From: Paracoccaceae bacterium
GTDB taxonomy: Bacteria; Pseudomonadota; Alphaproteobacteria; Rhodobacterales; Rhodobacteraceae
DNA: 64,000 nucleotides
NCBI GenBank assembly: GCA_029862205.1
Contig: JAOTXT010000020.1
Coordinates: 1-64,000, forward strand
Reading direction: 5' to 3'
Below the pieces are notes generated by a model. That model was not told the DNA's origin. It saw nothing but the letters and a program-made list of their open reading frames with translations, and did not search any database. This document shows, piece by piece, positions 16,980 through 25,693 of this stretch (the first letter of the stretch is position 1; every line of letters begins with the position of its first letter). Position numbers and translations under genes: made by a program.

Positions 16980-17463
16980 ATGCCCGAGGACGTGACCCGC
17001 GCCGCCCTGCATTCTATCGGTGACGGTGGCGGCGCTTGGGGTCTCGGTGCCGGATGTAAATCTGAGCGAGGGGCGCGAGGCCGCCATCTGCGAAAGTGTC
17101 CTGGCCGCGGCGACCGCAGTGACCCTGAAGCTGGGCGCCGGATAGCCGGTCGGAATGCAAGGCATATCACTCTGGGACCGGAGCGCCGAGGGGGCCTGGT
17201 TCGGCCAGATCGCTATGACGCCGGATCACCTGCTGCGCATCCATCGTCTGGCCGAGGGGCTCTACACACCGATCGGCTACAACGGACGCGGTATCACGCC
17301 CGGCACGATCTTCGGCCGCGCCATGGCCGAGCTGCTGGCGGGCAGCGACGAGGCCGATCTGCCCCTGCCGGTGACCGATCTGGCGCCGGTCGCCTCGGCG
17401 CCGGTCATGTCGCGCTTTTATCAGCTGGTCTTCGCCGCTAATCAGGTCTGGAAAAGTATCTGA
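16980..17463 (+). pseudogene. Decayed FAD-dependent oxidoreductase (DAO family), C-terminal remnant
   Basis: The last 102 codons (from ATG 17155) read TPDHLLRIHRLAEGLYTPIGYNGRGITPGTIFGRAMAELLAG..., the FAD-cap C-terminus of glycine oxidase/PuuB-like amine oxidases, which are normally 400 aa or more. The N-terminal dinucleotide-binding domain is absent. Bases 16980-17154 contain short frames in two phases (MPEDVTRAALHSI; then VSVPDVNLSEGREAAICESV ending in TAG at about 17145) that I cannot assign with confidence. An internal deletion is the simplest explanation. It precedes the SDR gene, so the fragment may still be transcribed. Confidence 0.6.
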
Positions 17464-17474
17464 GGAGAGCCCCA

Positions 17475-18227
17475 ATGTCCGATCAACCCATCGCCCTTGT
17501 CACAGGTGCGGCTCAAGGCATCGGTTACGCCTGCACCGAGGCTCTCGCCGAGGACGGCGCCCGGGTCGTGCTGAGTGACATCAACGCCGAGGGTGTGGCC
17601 GAGGCCGCCGAAAAATTGGGCGGTGGCGCGGTTGCGATCCCCTGCGACATGGGCGCGCCGAACCAGATCGCGGCGATGTTCGACCGGATCGAGGCCGAAC
17701 TCGGCCCGGTCTCGATCCTGGTCAACAATGCGGGCGTCGCTTTGCCCGGCGACTTCCTCGAGACTCCGCTGGAGAATTTCCAGAAAGTGATCGACATCAA
17801 CCTGACCGGCACCTTTCTGGCGACCCAGCGTGCCGCGCGCACCATGATCGAAAAGGGAATCGAGGGCGCCATCGTCAACATGTCCTCGATCAATGCGGTG
17901 GTCACGATCCCCAAGATCCCGGCCTATTGCGCGTCGAAGGGCGGCGTGATGCAGCTGACCAAGGCCAGCGCGCTGGCGCTGGCGCCGCACAATATCCGGG
18001 TTAACGCAGTCGGCCCGGGCTCAATCGACACGGCGATGCTGGCCAGCGTCAACGCAAACCCGGACGCGATGAAGATGGTCATGTCGCGCACGCCCTTGAA
18101 GCGCATCGGCACGCCGCGCGAGATCGGCGATGTGGTCGCTTTTCTGGCCTCGAAGAAGGCCAGCTATATCACCGGCGAGACCATCTACGTGGATGGCGGC
18201 CGGGTTGGGATGAACTACACTTGCTAG
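17475..18227 (+). CDS. SDR-family NAD(P)-dependent oxidoreductase
   Basis: 250 aa, a classical short-chain dehydrogenase: TGAAQGIGYA cofactor motif (residues 11-20), acidic LSDIN after beta-2 (which favours NAD), NNAG at about residue 90, catalytic Ser in VNMSSINAV, and YCASK (Tyr and Lys) at about residue 155. The C-terminal SYITGETIYVDGG is typical of 3-oxoacyl-ACP reductase or sugar/alcohol dehydrogenase-like SDRs. Start ATG 17475, preceded by GAGGAGAGCC. The substrate is not evident; the amidase and oxidase remnant upstream suggest amine or polyol catabolism. Confidence 0.88.
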   Translation: MSDQPIALVTGAAQGIGYACTEALAEDGARVVLSDINAEGVAEAAEKLGGGAVAIPCDMGAPNQIAAMFDRIEAELGPVSILVNNAGVALPGDFLETPLENFQKVIDINLTGTFLATQRAARTMIEKGIEGAIVNMSSINAVVTIPKIPAYCASKGGVMQLTKASALALAPHNIRVNAVGPGSIDTAMLASVNANPDAMKMVMSRTPLKRIGTPREIGDVVAFLASKKASYITGETIYVDGGRVGMNYTC

Positions 18228-18236
18228 CCTCGGCGC

Positions 18237-18440
18237 CTAGCCCCCCATCCATCGGAAGGCCAGATACCCGGCGCCGGCAGTCAGCGCCGACAGGGTTGCG
18301 CCCCAGGTGACGCGGATCATCTGCATCTCGACGGTCCAACCCCTTAGCGTTGCGAGGTTCGTAGCCTCATAGGTGCCATAGGCGAGAAAGCCGACGATCG
18401 CCCCGTTCAGAACCGCAACGCAGATCGATCTGATGATGGT
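18237..18440 (-). pseudogene. DUF2177 membrane protein, C-terminal fragment
   Basis: Too short for the ORF track. On the minus strand, 67 codons between TAA (18443) and TAG (18237) read LNGAIVGFLAYGTYEATNLA..., TLRGWTVEMQMIRVTWG..., AGYLAFRWMGG, which I recognise as the C-terminal half of DUF2177 family proteins (about 130-140 aa, four helices). There is no start codon, and an in-frame stop sits directly upstream. This is a truncated relic located between the SDR gene and a terminator. Confidence 0.6.
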
Positions 18441-18445
18441 TTAAC

Positions 18446-18485
18446 GAAAAACGGCTTCGCCGCGGTCGCATTCCGCGGCGAAGCC
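18446..18485 (-). terminator. Rho-independent terminator for the minus-strand gene at 18551
   Basis: Perfect 13-bp arms GGCTTCGCCGCGG / CCGCGGCGAAGCC (18453-18485) with a 7-base loop. Read on the minus strand the stem is followed by CGTTTTTCG. It lies about 65 bases after the stop of the small coiled-coil gene. Confidence 0.8.
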
Positions 18486-18550
18486 TGAATCTTCATGACC
18501 TGCCGAGCAGATCTGGGATTGGCGTTTCCCGGTGGACCTGTGGGGCCGCC

Positions 18551-18940
18551 TTAAGCGGCCACCATTTCGTCGTCCAATCTGTGCAGCAAGGCACCGCGGA
18601 AAACGGACCGCGGCTTGCCGCCATGACTGAGACTTTTGCGGCCCATCATGCGCTGCAGGATGGTGCGATCGTCATGCTGCGCGTCATCCTGCCCGCCCTT
18701 ATACAAGCGGCGTGCCGCCTCCAGTGCCGCCTCTTCCGCCGGGCCTTCAAGATAGATGACCTTTGACTGGGGCCGCGGCTCCAAGACCAACGTGTCTTCC
18801 TCGGCGCAAGCCGCCGTGGACACGATGCTCTGCTTTTGCTCGGCGAGGCACTCGGCTCGCGCCAGGAGGTCTTCAAGCCGGTCGATATCGCGCAGCAATT
18901 CTTCACGGTGCTGCAGGGCCATTATGAGGATATCGGACAT
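18551..18940 (-). CDS. Hypothetical small protein with N-terminal coiled coil
   Basis: 129 aa, no family recognised. The first ~40 residues are a charged amphipathic helix likely to form a coiled coil (HREELLRDIDRLEDLLARAE), followed by an acidic linker, an EEAALEAARRLYKGG helix and a basic C-terminal half. The start at ATG 18940 is preferred over GTG 18949, because GAGGTGG lies 8 bases upstream of the ATG. It is a monocistronic unit with its own sigma-70-like promoter (19004-19031) and a strong terminator. No signal peptide or membrane segment. It could be a regulatory or scaffolding protein; function unknown. Confidence 0.7.
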   Translation of the reverse strand: MSDILIMALQHREELLRDIDRLEDLLARAECLAEQKQSIVSTAACAEEDTLVLEPRPQSKVIYLEGPAEEAALEAARRLYKGGQDDAQHDDRTILQRMMGRKSLSHGGKPRSVFRGALLHRLDDEMVAA

Positions 18941-19003
18941 ATCAACCACCTCATTTACTTACGCTACGTTCGATCAGCGGCCATAACCATCCGCTGTCGA
19001 ATG

Positions 19004-19031
19004 AGTATGAATCAACCAAGTCTAATGTCAA
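19004..19031 (-). promoter_or_regulatory. Sigma-70-like promoter for the 18551-18940 gene
   Basis: Read on the minus strand: TTGACA, 16-base spacer, CATACT, about 64 bases upstream of the start codon, inside a locally AT-rich stretch. The -35 is a perfect consensus; the -10 has weaker agreement. Confidence 0.5.
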
Positions 19032-19266
19032 ATAAACATTGTTAATAGAGACTGTTTTACAATCATCGGGCGAGTAGTGGCAACTCGGGATCAACACAAG
19101 GCAGAGAGCAGGGCGCGGGTCCGTCGTTTTCGGCAACTTATTGCCATTGCGGCGATGCCGCGAATGCGGTGAAGCGAATCCGACGCAGCAATTTCACCGC
19201 CCGGTCAAAGGATGGATTTCACGGTTGCGTTGTGGGCGGATTAGCTGCCCGGCGGCCCGTGGGGCG

Positions 19267-19920
19267 CTAGTCCAGCGAGATCCCCGCCACCAGTTTCGTG
19301 GCGACGAAGCCCTCGGCGAAGCCGAGGGACGTGCGGGCTTCCACGCCGCGCAATCTAAGTGTCGCTTCCAGGACCTCGGCCCGCAGCCAGTATTTCTCGC
19401 GCTGCGACGCGTAGACGTCGAGGATCGTGTCGATTTTCGCCGATGCAATCTCCTGGCCGAAAGGAACGTAGAAATTGCAGCGGCCCAGATCGCCGTCGTA
19501 TTTTGGGATTTCATAGCCGAGCACGACGTGGTCGCGGAACAATTGTCCGGTCAACTCGGCAATGTGACTGTGGTCCTGGTGCAGATCGTCACGGCGGTGG
19601 GTGAAGATTACATCCGGGTCGAGGCCGGCCACGGCGGCGCGCAGCGCCTCCTTCGCTTGAGGGCCGTCATAGGGCAGATAGCCGTCGCGCAGGCCAAGAA
19701 CCTGCAACCGCGTCTCGGGCCCGAACAGGCGTTCGGTGGCGGCGGCGGCCTCGGCGGCGCGCTTTTCGTCGCCTGTCAGCAGAACGATGTCGATCTGGAT
19801 ATCGGGCTGCGCCTGGCGTAGCGCCGCGAGGGTGCCGCCGCAGCCAATTTCGATATCATCCGCATGGGCGCCCAGGCAGAGGACCGACCTGGCGCGCCCG
19901 AAAAGGCCGACTTCGATCAT
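19267..19920 (-). CDS. PIG-L / LmbE-family deacetylase
   Basis: 217 aa. The Zn-binding motif is LGAHADDIEIGCGGT (family consensus AHPDD; the Pro is replaced by Ala here), with a second His in TVIFTH-like DVIFTHRRDDLHQDHSHIAEL (HxxH ligand). Members remove an acetyl group from GlcNAc-type sugars attached to lipids, thiols or nucleotides. The start is ATG 19920, overlapping the stop of the cytidylyltransferase gene (ATGA), so it is translationally coupled. It is the third gene of the minus-strand trio and would deacetylate the amino-sugar product or intermediate. This is inference; no acetyltransferase or aminotransferase is adjacent. Confidence 0.85.
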   Translation of the reverse strand: MIEVGLFGRARSVLCLGAHADDIEIGCGGTLAALRQAQPDIQIDIVLLTGDEKRAAEAAAATERLFGPETRLQVLGLRDGYLPYDGPQAKEALRAAVAGLDPDVIFTHRRDDLHQDHSHIAELTGQLFRDHVVLGYEIPKYDGDLGRCNFYVPFGQEIASAKIDTILDVYASQREKYWLRAEVLEATLRLRGVEARTSLGFAEGFVATKLVAGISLD

Positions 19921-20717
19921 TGTGCCGCGACTTTTTGGCGTTCCTCCTTCCAGACCTCCCAAGGCGCGTTGCCCTTAGCGTTGAGGTCTTCAAGGCGCTG
20001 CCACTCCTTGAACGTGTCCATCGGGGCCCAGAACCCGTCGAAATTGACGGCGCGCAGGCGTTGTTCCTCAAGCAGCCGGTGGAATGGCTCCTGGACCAGC
20101 TCCTCGCCTCTTCCGATGTAGTCGAAGATTTCCTGGCGCAGCACGAAGAAGCCGCCATTGATCCACAGATCGGCGGAGGATATCGGCGACATGCCGGTAA
20201 CCTTCCCGCAATCCGCCGTCTGAACCAGGTGATACGAAAGCGGTGGTTTCACTGCGAGGAAGGTCGCGACCGCGCCGGTCTCCAATGCGCCGCCCACATA
20301 GGCGTCAAGATCGAGGTCGGTCAGCCCGTCGCTGTAATTTGCCAGGAATGCCTCCTCGCCCTCCAAGTGGGGGCGCAGCGCCATCAACCGCTCGCCGATA
20401 TTCGAGTCTATTCCGGTGTCGACGAATGTGATCGTCCAGTCGTCCATGTCGGAGGACGCAAGACGAACTTCACCACCGCAACCATGCATCGTGAAGTCGT
20501 TTGATATGGCCTCGTTATATTCCAGGAAGAACGACTTGATCGCATCCGCCCGGTAGCCAAGTGCCAAAACGAAGTCCCGGTGCCCGAAATGGGCATAGTA
20601 TTTCATCAGATGCCATATGATCGGCCGGTAGCCGACCGGTATCAGCGGTTTGGGAACTCTCTCCGAAAATTCGCGAATACGCGTGCCGCGGCCACCACAG
20701 AAAAGCACGACTTTCAC
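19917..20717 (-). CDS. Glucose-1-phosphate cytidylyltransferase-like nucleotidyltransferase
   Basis: 266 aa, with the sugar-nucleotidyltransferase signature FCGGRGTRIREFSERVPKPLIPVGYRPIIWHLMKYY at the N-terminus (nucleotide loop and catalytic Lys) and YSDGLTDLDLDAYV (metal-binding DGxxD). The spacing and the HLMKYYAHFGHRDFVLALGYRAD segment match RfbF-type glucose-1-phosphate cytidylyltransferases, which make CDP-glucose for 3,6-dideoxy or branched sugars. The usual next enzyme, CDP-glucose 4,6-dehydratase (RfbG), is not in the window. It lies 4 bases downstream of the C-methyltransferase gene and overlaps PIG-L. Operon cargo: an activated, C-methylated and deacetylated sugar. Confidence 0.85.
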   Translation of the reverse strand: MKVVLFCGGRGTRIREFSERVPKPLIPVGYRPIIWHLMKYYAHFGHRDFVLALGYRADAIKSFFLEYNEAISNDFTMHGCGGEVRLASSDMDDWTITFVDTGIDSNIGERLMALRPHLEGEEAFLANYSDGLTDLDLDAYVGGALETGAVATFLAVKPPLSYHLVQTADCGKVTGMSPISSADLWINGGFFVLRQEIFDYIGRGEELVQEPFHRLLEEQRLRAVNFDGFWAPMDTFKEWQRLEDLNAKGNAPWEVWKEERQKVAAQ

Positions 20718-20721
20718 AGGA

Positions 20722-22002
20722 CTACCCTCCGATCACTTCAACGTCCGGGATCGGCACAACAAACCGTCCCCCCCATTCCGAGATTCCCGACATCTGCTTG
20801 GAAATCTCGTCCCGCAGGTTCCAGGGCAGAATCAGCACGTAGTCGGGTCTCGTCTCGAAAATCCTCTCCGGCTCGTAGACCGGAATATGCGTGCCGGGCA
20901 GGAAGCGCCCGTGCTTCGCGGGGCTCCGGTCCACCGTATAGTCGAGAAAGTCGGTGCGGATTCCGCAGTAGTTCAACAGCGTGTTGCCCTTGCCCGGCGC
21001 GCCGTATCCCACGACGGTCTTTCCGCGATCTTTCGCGTCGATCAGGAAAGACAGCAGCCGGCGCTTGGTGCGCTCGATCTGACGGCCGAAGCTGGCATAG
21101 GTGGCGAGGTCATCGACGCCGCGGCCCTGTTCGTAATCGAGCATGGCTTTGGCGCGTTCGGTCCGCGCGCGTGCACCGGCATGGCAGCCAAAAATGCGCA
21201 GCGATCCGCCATGGGTTGGAAGCTCCTCCACGTCCCAGATGTAGAGACCGTGCGCCTCGAAGATCCGGCAGGCCGAGGTGAACGAGAAATACGAAAAATG
21301 CTCGTGATAGATCGTGTCGAACTCGTTCGCATCGATCAGGGTGAATAGCGACGGGAACTCGATGGTGATGACCCCGTTTTCGGCCAGCAGTGGCTTCATG
21401 CCGGCGACGAAGCTGTTGATGTCGGGCACCTGCGCCAGGACGTTCTTGCCCAACAGCAAATCGGCACGGCGACCCTCATCCGCCAGGCGCTTGCCGAGCT
21501 TGGCATCGAAGAATTCGACGATTGTCTTGACGCCCTTGGCTTTCGCCGCCTCCGCCACATTGGCGGCCGGCTCGATACCCAGCACCGGAATGCCGCGTTC
21601 GACGAAATACTGCAGCAGATAGCCGTCATTGCTTGCCAGTTCGACGACCTGGCTTGATGGGTTGAGGCCGAACCTCTGGGTCATGTCGCGCACGTAGCGC
21701 TGCGCGTGATCCAGCCAGCTATCTGAGAACGACGAGAAATAGTTATAGTCCGAGAAAATGTCCTCGGGGCTCACATATTCCTCGAGTTGAACCAGCGCGC
21801 ATTCGCCGCAGACATAGACGTGCAGCGGGTAGAATGCCTCCATCTCGTTGAGTTGGCTGCGGCTGAGCATGGTCTGGCAGAGCGGCGACTTGCCCAAGTC
21901 GACCATGGTGAAGGCAAGCGGCGCTGCGCAGAAACGGCAGCGCGCGGCCTGGCCATCCACACCGGTCGGTGCAGTCGTGGTTTCGGTCATGCACTCATAC
22001 AC
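20722..22002 (-). CDS. SAM-dependent C-methyltransferase of deoxysugar biosynthesis (NovU/TylCIII-like)
   Basis: 426 aa in the three-part family: N-terminal zinc-binding domain (CRFCAAPL...YVCGECALVQL; four Cys), central SAM fold (VVELASNDGYLLQYF) around residue 120, the family-typical IYHEHFSYFS segment at about residue 235, and a C-terminal domain (VVGYGAPGKGNTLLNYC). These enzymes C-methylate the C3 carbon of a nucleotide-activated 4-keto-6-deoxy sugar, making branched sugars. ATG 22002 is preceded by GGGGGGAG; an in-frame ATG at 21990 is an alternative. It is the first gene of the trio; about 180 bases of non-coding sequence precede it. Confidence 0.87.
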   Translation of the reverse strand: MYECMTETTTAPTGVDGQAARCRFCAAPLAFTMVDLGKSPLCQTMLSRSQLNEMEAFYPLHVYVCGECALVQLEEYVSPEDIFSDYNYFSSFSDSWLDHAQRYVRDMTQRFGLNPSSQVVELASNDGYLLQYFVERGIPVLGIEPAANVAEAAKAKGVKTIVEFFDAKLGKRLADEGRRADLLLGKNVLAQVPDINSFVAGMKPLLAENGVITIEFPSLFTLIDANEFDTIYHEHFSYFSFTSACRIFEAHGLYIWDVEELPTHGGSLRIFGCHAGARARTERAKAMLDYEQGRGVDDLATYASFGRQIERTKRRLLSFLIDAKDRGKTVVGYGAPGKGNTLLNYCGIRTDFLDYTVDRSPAKHGRFLPGTHIPVYEPERIFETRPDYVLILPWNLRDEISKQMSGISEWGGRFVVPIPDVEVIGG

Positions 22003-22184
22003 GACAACTCCCCCCTGAATTGTCCGGCAATCGACCGAAACAATGACGCCAGGCTGTTACTGGATAGTCATGCTGCGCGAAGGTTGCCTGTATCGCAAAT
22101 GCCATTGTGCACATCATTGCGGCACAAATTCGGCCTCGGCCCCGGAACGGTGAAGAATCTCTCAATTCGACGTCAAGCGGCGAG

Positions 22185-23705
22185 CTAGCCGGTCGCCGGC
22201 AAGCGAATATCAAACCGCGCGCGAAGCGCGGCGTCCGTCTCCGAGCCGATATGCGTTGGGCGGTGATCGGCGAGGATTTCCCGCGCACGACCCCGGGCCG
22301 AGGCGCGTATATCCGGTGCTCCGGCGGCTTCCCACTCGTCCGGGCTTCGGCGATCGGCGATTTCGGGGTAGAGGAAATCGCTCTCCATCCGGGCGAGTGT
22401 CTGTGCCTGGCCCAGGAAATGGCCCTCGCCTCGGGCGACCGCCCCGATCTCGGCGGGCGAAAGCGTTTCTGGATCGACGGCAATCGGGCTCAGGCTGCGC
22501 AAAACCGCGCCCAGCATGTCGTTGTCGATGACGTAGCCCTCGAATGCGACGCCCATGAGCCCGGCTTGCATCCCGCAGGCCTGGGTGATCAGGTTCGATC
22601 CGGCCTGTGCCGCCAGGCTGACCGAGAGCGCCTTTTCAAATCCACTTTGCGCATCCGGGGCCTTTGCGTCGGTCGCGCCCGCGATGCAGGAATTGGGTAA
22701 CCCATAGTGGCGCGCCATCTGGGTCGAGGCTGCCATCAGCAGCGCCTGCTCGCCACCCCCGCCGCTCATCGCGCCGGTGCGCAGGTCGGTGATCATGGGG
22801 CGCGCGCCGAAAATCGCCGCGGCCTCCGGATTGGCGAGCCAGGCGACGATCATGCCCGCCAGGGTTTCGGCCACGGTCTGCGCTAGGCAGCCGGCAATAG
22901 TGACCGGGCTCGAAGCGCCCAATTGGCCGAACGCATTGCAGTGGACGGGGATCCCCAGCCGAACCGCCTCGACTAGGATCTCAACCGCTTCCGGTGCGAA
23001 GCGCAGAGGCGGTGTCACATGATTTATGTTAAGCGACAGGAAGGGCCGCTTCCGGAATGCATCGGCCGATCCGGCGATCAGGAAGCACATCTCGGCGATG
23101 TCGTTCAAATGGCCGGGCTCGCTGACACTGGTCATGACGTGCTTCGCGGTGCCGGCTAGGCTGGCATATGCGGTGTTTAGGTCCAGCGAGCGGGTGTCGC
23201 GCATGTCACGCGCCACCAGCGACCGGCTGAAAAAGTGGATGTTGCTCAGCCGATCGGCGAGACGTGCCGCGTCGTAGAGATCGGCGAGCGTCGCATCCCG
23301 GTAGCGTCCTGTCTCGAGGTCGACCACGCTGGGCGCCGCGCCGCCCGTGCCCGTATGAACGCGTGTTCCGCGCAAGTCCAATTCATGCCCGCGAACCTGG
23401 CCGTGCAGAATCACCGCCCGGCGAAATCCATCCAGCGCCTCGGCGATCAGCGGGTCAGGGATGGTCAGGCGAAGGTCATCTGTCACCGCGCCGCCCCGGG
23501 CGGTGACCAGGTCCACCGCGACGGACGGCGCGTCGGACAAGCCGACCTCGCTTAGAAGCTGCCGGGCGGTCCGGTCGATCTCTTCGATTTGGGGCGGATC
23601 AAGTGGCGAATACCGCCCGCCCTCGACGCCGGCCAAACGTGGCGCAGATTGCGAAGCGCCGCCACGCGTCCGTCTGCCTCGCCGCCCGTCCGGTTTTCCC
23701 GGCAT
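22185..23705 (-). CDS. Trimethylamine methyltransferase (MttB)-family protein, non-pyrrolysine type
   Basis: About 506 aa, matching the MttB superfamily over its length: VHTGTGGAAPSVVDLETGRYRDAT, DLNTAYASLAGTAKHVMTS, CNAFGQLGASSPVTIAGCLAQ, PMITDLRTGAMSGGGGEQALL. No in-frame TAG interrupts the gene, so it is the non-Pyl class whose studied members (for example MtgB) demethylate glycine betaine or related quaternary amines to a corrinoid protein. No corrinoid partner or activase is adjacent. The start ATG 23705 has GGGAG upstream; the frame extends to 23741. It is divergently transcribed from a ThDP enzyme with about 150 bases between. Confidence 0.88.
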   Translation of the reverse strand: MPGKPDGRRGRRTRGGASQSAPRLAGVEGGRYSPLDPPQIEEIDRTARQLLSEVGLSDAPSVAVDLVTARGGAVTDDLRLTIPDPLIAEALDGFRRAVILHGQVRGHELDLRGTRVHTGTGGAAPSVVDLETGRYRDATLADLYDAARLADRLSNIHFFSRSLVARDMRDTRSLDLNTAYASLAGTAKHVMTSVSEPGHLNDIAEMCFLIAGSADAFRKRPFLSLNINHVTPPLRFAPEAVEILVEAVRLGIPVHCNAFGQLGASSPVTIAGCLAQTVAETLAGMIVAWLANPEAAAIFGARPMITDLRTGAMSGGGGEQALLMAASTQMARHYGLPNSCIAGATDAKAPDAQSGFEKALSVSLAAQAGSNLITQACGMQAGLMGVAFEGYVIDNDMLGAVLRSLSPIAVDPETLSPAEIGAVARGEGHFLGQAQTLARMESDFLYPEIADRRSPDEWEAAGAPDIRASARGRAREILADHRPTHIGSETDAALRARFDIRLPATG

Positions 23706-23853
23706 CAAATTCTCCCGCTCGGTCGCAACCGAGAAAGCCATCCCGCCCGGGACCGGTCAACCGTCGTGGCGCGGTTGACGGGGATCGGGGCACCTGATCA
23801 ACCTGATTTTTGACGGGTTGGCGGGTGCGATCGAGCGAAAAGGGAAGCAGGCG

Positions 23854-25539
23854 ATGACGACACTTTCCGGCGGACAGGCGGCGGTCGAGGCCCTCAAGGC
23901 CGAGGGGGTCGGCCATGTCTTCGGCCTGATCGGCTCGGCGACCATGGAGATGTTCGACGCGCTTTATGACGCCTCCGATATCCGGTTCATCGGAGTACAC
24001 GACGAGCGTACCGGCACCCATATGGCTGACGGCTATGCCCGTGCCTCGGGCGGGGCAGGGGTGGTCCTGGCGGGCCAGAACGGACCGGGCGCGACCAATC
24101 TGGTCACTGGCCTGGCCCAGGCTGCCGCCGCGTTCTCACCCGTGGTGTCGATCGCCGGCGCGCTGTCGTCCGCGCATCTCTACCGTGGCGCCTTCCAGGA
24201 GGTCGACCAGCAGGCGCTGTTCACGCCGGTCACCAAGAAGACCTGGACCGTGACCTCGGCCGACCGGGTGCCCGAGATGTTCCGCGAGGCCTTTCGCGTG
24301 GCGCTCGCGCCCCGGCGCGGCCCGGTCCAGCTGAACTTGCCGCGCGATATTCTGGCGGCAACCGCAGAGTTCGAACCGTTCCAGGCGCCCACGGCTTACC
24401 GAACGCAGACGGTCCCGGCCGGCAACTCGGCGGTCATCGGGGAGGCAGCCCGCATTCTGCGCGGCGCCGATCGGCCGGTCATCGTCACCGGCGGCGGAAT
24501 CAAGAACACATGCGGCCACGAGGATGCTCTCGCGCTGGCAGAGATGCTGAACGCGCCCATCATCACGGCGCCTGGGCATGGAGATGCAATCCCATTCGGC
24601 CATCCGCTCAACGCCGGCCAGATGGGCCCGCGCGGCAATCCGGTCGCTTCGCGTCTGGCGAAAGAGGCGGATGTGATCCTGGCCCTGGGCACGAGGTTGG
24701 GCTTCAATTCGACCTTTTTCTCTTATGACAACATCAACAGGGACGCGGCGATTATCCAGGTGGAACTCGAGCCGACGGCGATCGGCCGGTATTTCCCGGT
24801 CGCGCTGGGGATTTGGGCCGATGCGCGCACGGCGGCGCGCCAGCTGAAAGACGCGCTGGGCAATCTGGACGCGCGCTCCGCCGTCGAGGATTGGACCGAC
24901 GCCTACAAGGCAGAACGCACCGCCTGGCTGGCCAAACGCGACGCCGATGCCGATGAGCGTCACCCAATCCAGCCCTCGGGGCTGTTCAAGGAACTGCGCC
25001 GCGTTCTGCCGGCTGACGCGGCGATTTCCCTCGACGCGGGCACGCTGTGCCTCCAGGCCACGGATGCGTTGAATTACGGGCCTCCGCCCAGCCTTTTCAC
25101 ACCACTCGATTTTGGCTTGGTTGGGTTCTCGTTCGCCTGCGGGCTGGGGGTGAAGCTGGCCCGGCCGGAGCGGCCCGTGGTCAGCCTGATGGGCGATGGC
25201 GGTTTCGGCATGACGCTCAGCGAGCTCAGCACCGCGGTTGATCACGGGATCAGCACCGTCACCCTGGTCATGAACAACCGCTGCTGGGGCGCCGAAAAGG
25301 CCTATCAGCGCGATTTCTTCGGTGGACGCTATATCGGTGCCGATGTTTCGAGCCCGCCATTCGACAAGATCGCCGAACTCTACGGCGCGGCCGGTTTTCG
25401 GGCCGAACGCCTGAGCGAGGTGGGCGAAGCGGTCGAGGCCGCACTTGCTTGCGACGGGCCCGCGGTGATCGATGTCGCCGTCGATCCCGAGGCGCTCTAC
25501 AGTTTCCGCCGGGACTCGTTCAAGCATCGCGGCGGGTAG
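23854..25539 (+). CDS. Thiamine-diphosphate-dependent enzyme (acetolactate synthase-like family)
   Basis: About 561 aa with the three-domain ThDP decarboxylase layout: PYR domain with GLIGSATMEMFDALYD and the catalytic Glu in VHDERTGTHMADGYARASGG; central domain; PP domain with the ThDP motif GDGGFGMTLSELSTA...MNN (GDG-x-NN, N to Mg). FQEVDQQALFTPVTKK resembles acetolactate synthase and sulfoacetaldehyde acetyltransferase families. No FAD-binding specificity can be read. I start at ATG 23854; the track start at 23818 is TTG without a site. No small regulatory subunit (ilvH) follows, so it is unlikely to be the biosynthetic enzyme. Divergent from MttB, with possible shared control. Confidence 0.85.
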   Translation: MTTLSGGQAAVEALKAEGVGHVFGLIGSATMEMFDALYDASDIRFIGVHDERTGTHMADGYARASGGAGVVLAGQNGPGATNLVTGLAQAAAAFSPVVSIAGALSSAHLYRGAFQEVDQQALFTPVTKKTWTVTSADRVPEMFREAFRVALAPRRGPVQLNLPRDILAATAEFEPFQAPTAYRTQTVPAGNSAVIGEAARILRGADRPVIVTGGGIKNTCGHEDALALAEMLNAPIITAPGHGDAIPFGHPLNAGQMGPRGNPVASRLAKEADVILALGTRLGFNSTFFSYDNINRDAAIIQVELEPTAIGRYFPVALGIWADARTAARQLKDALGNLDARSAVEDWTDAYKAERTAWLAKRDADADERHPIQPSGLFKELRRVLPADAAISLDAGTLCLQATDALNYGPPPSLFTPLDFGLVGFSFACGLGVKLARPERPVVSLMGDGGFGMTLSELSTAVDHGISTVTLVMNNRCWGAEKAYQRDFFGGRYIGADVSSPPFDKIAELYGAAGFRAERLSEVGEAVEAALACDGPAVIDVAVDPEALYSFRRDSFKHRGG

Positions 25540-25611
25540 CCGGCCGGTACTGGGCCGCAGGACCGATCGTCGATCAACCAAAGCGGGAATTACTTTAACA
25601 ATCAGACAATT

Positions 25612-25617
25612 TATACT
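25612..25617 (+). promoter_or_regulatory. Candidate -10 box upstream of the tad-like genes
   Basis: TATACT in a strongly AT-rich intergenic region (25580-25700). No convincing -35 could be fixed, and the first gene starts 160 bases further on, leaving a long leader that contains the inverted repeat at 25694-25729. Confidence 0.3.
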
Positions 25618-25693
25618 TTAATTATCACCAAATTCATGCCGTATTTTCTAATTGAAGCCTAGAACCGCCCAAACTTTGCACACAATTATTCTT

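Noticed and set aside
22185-23705. Pyrrolysine-containing MttB
   Set aside because: No in-frame TAG within the gene.
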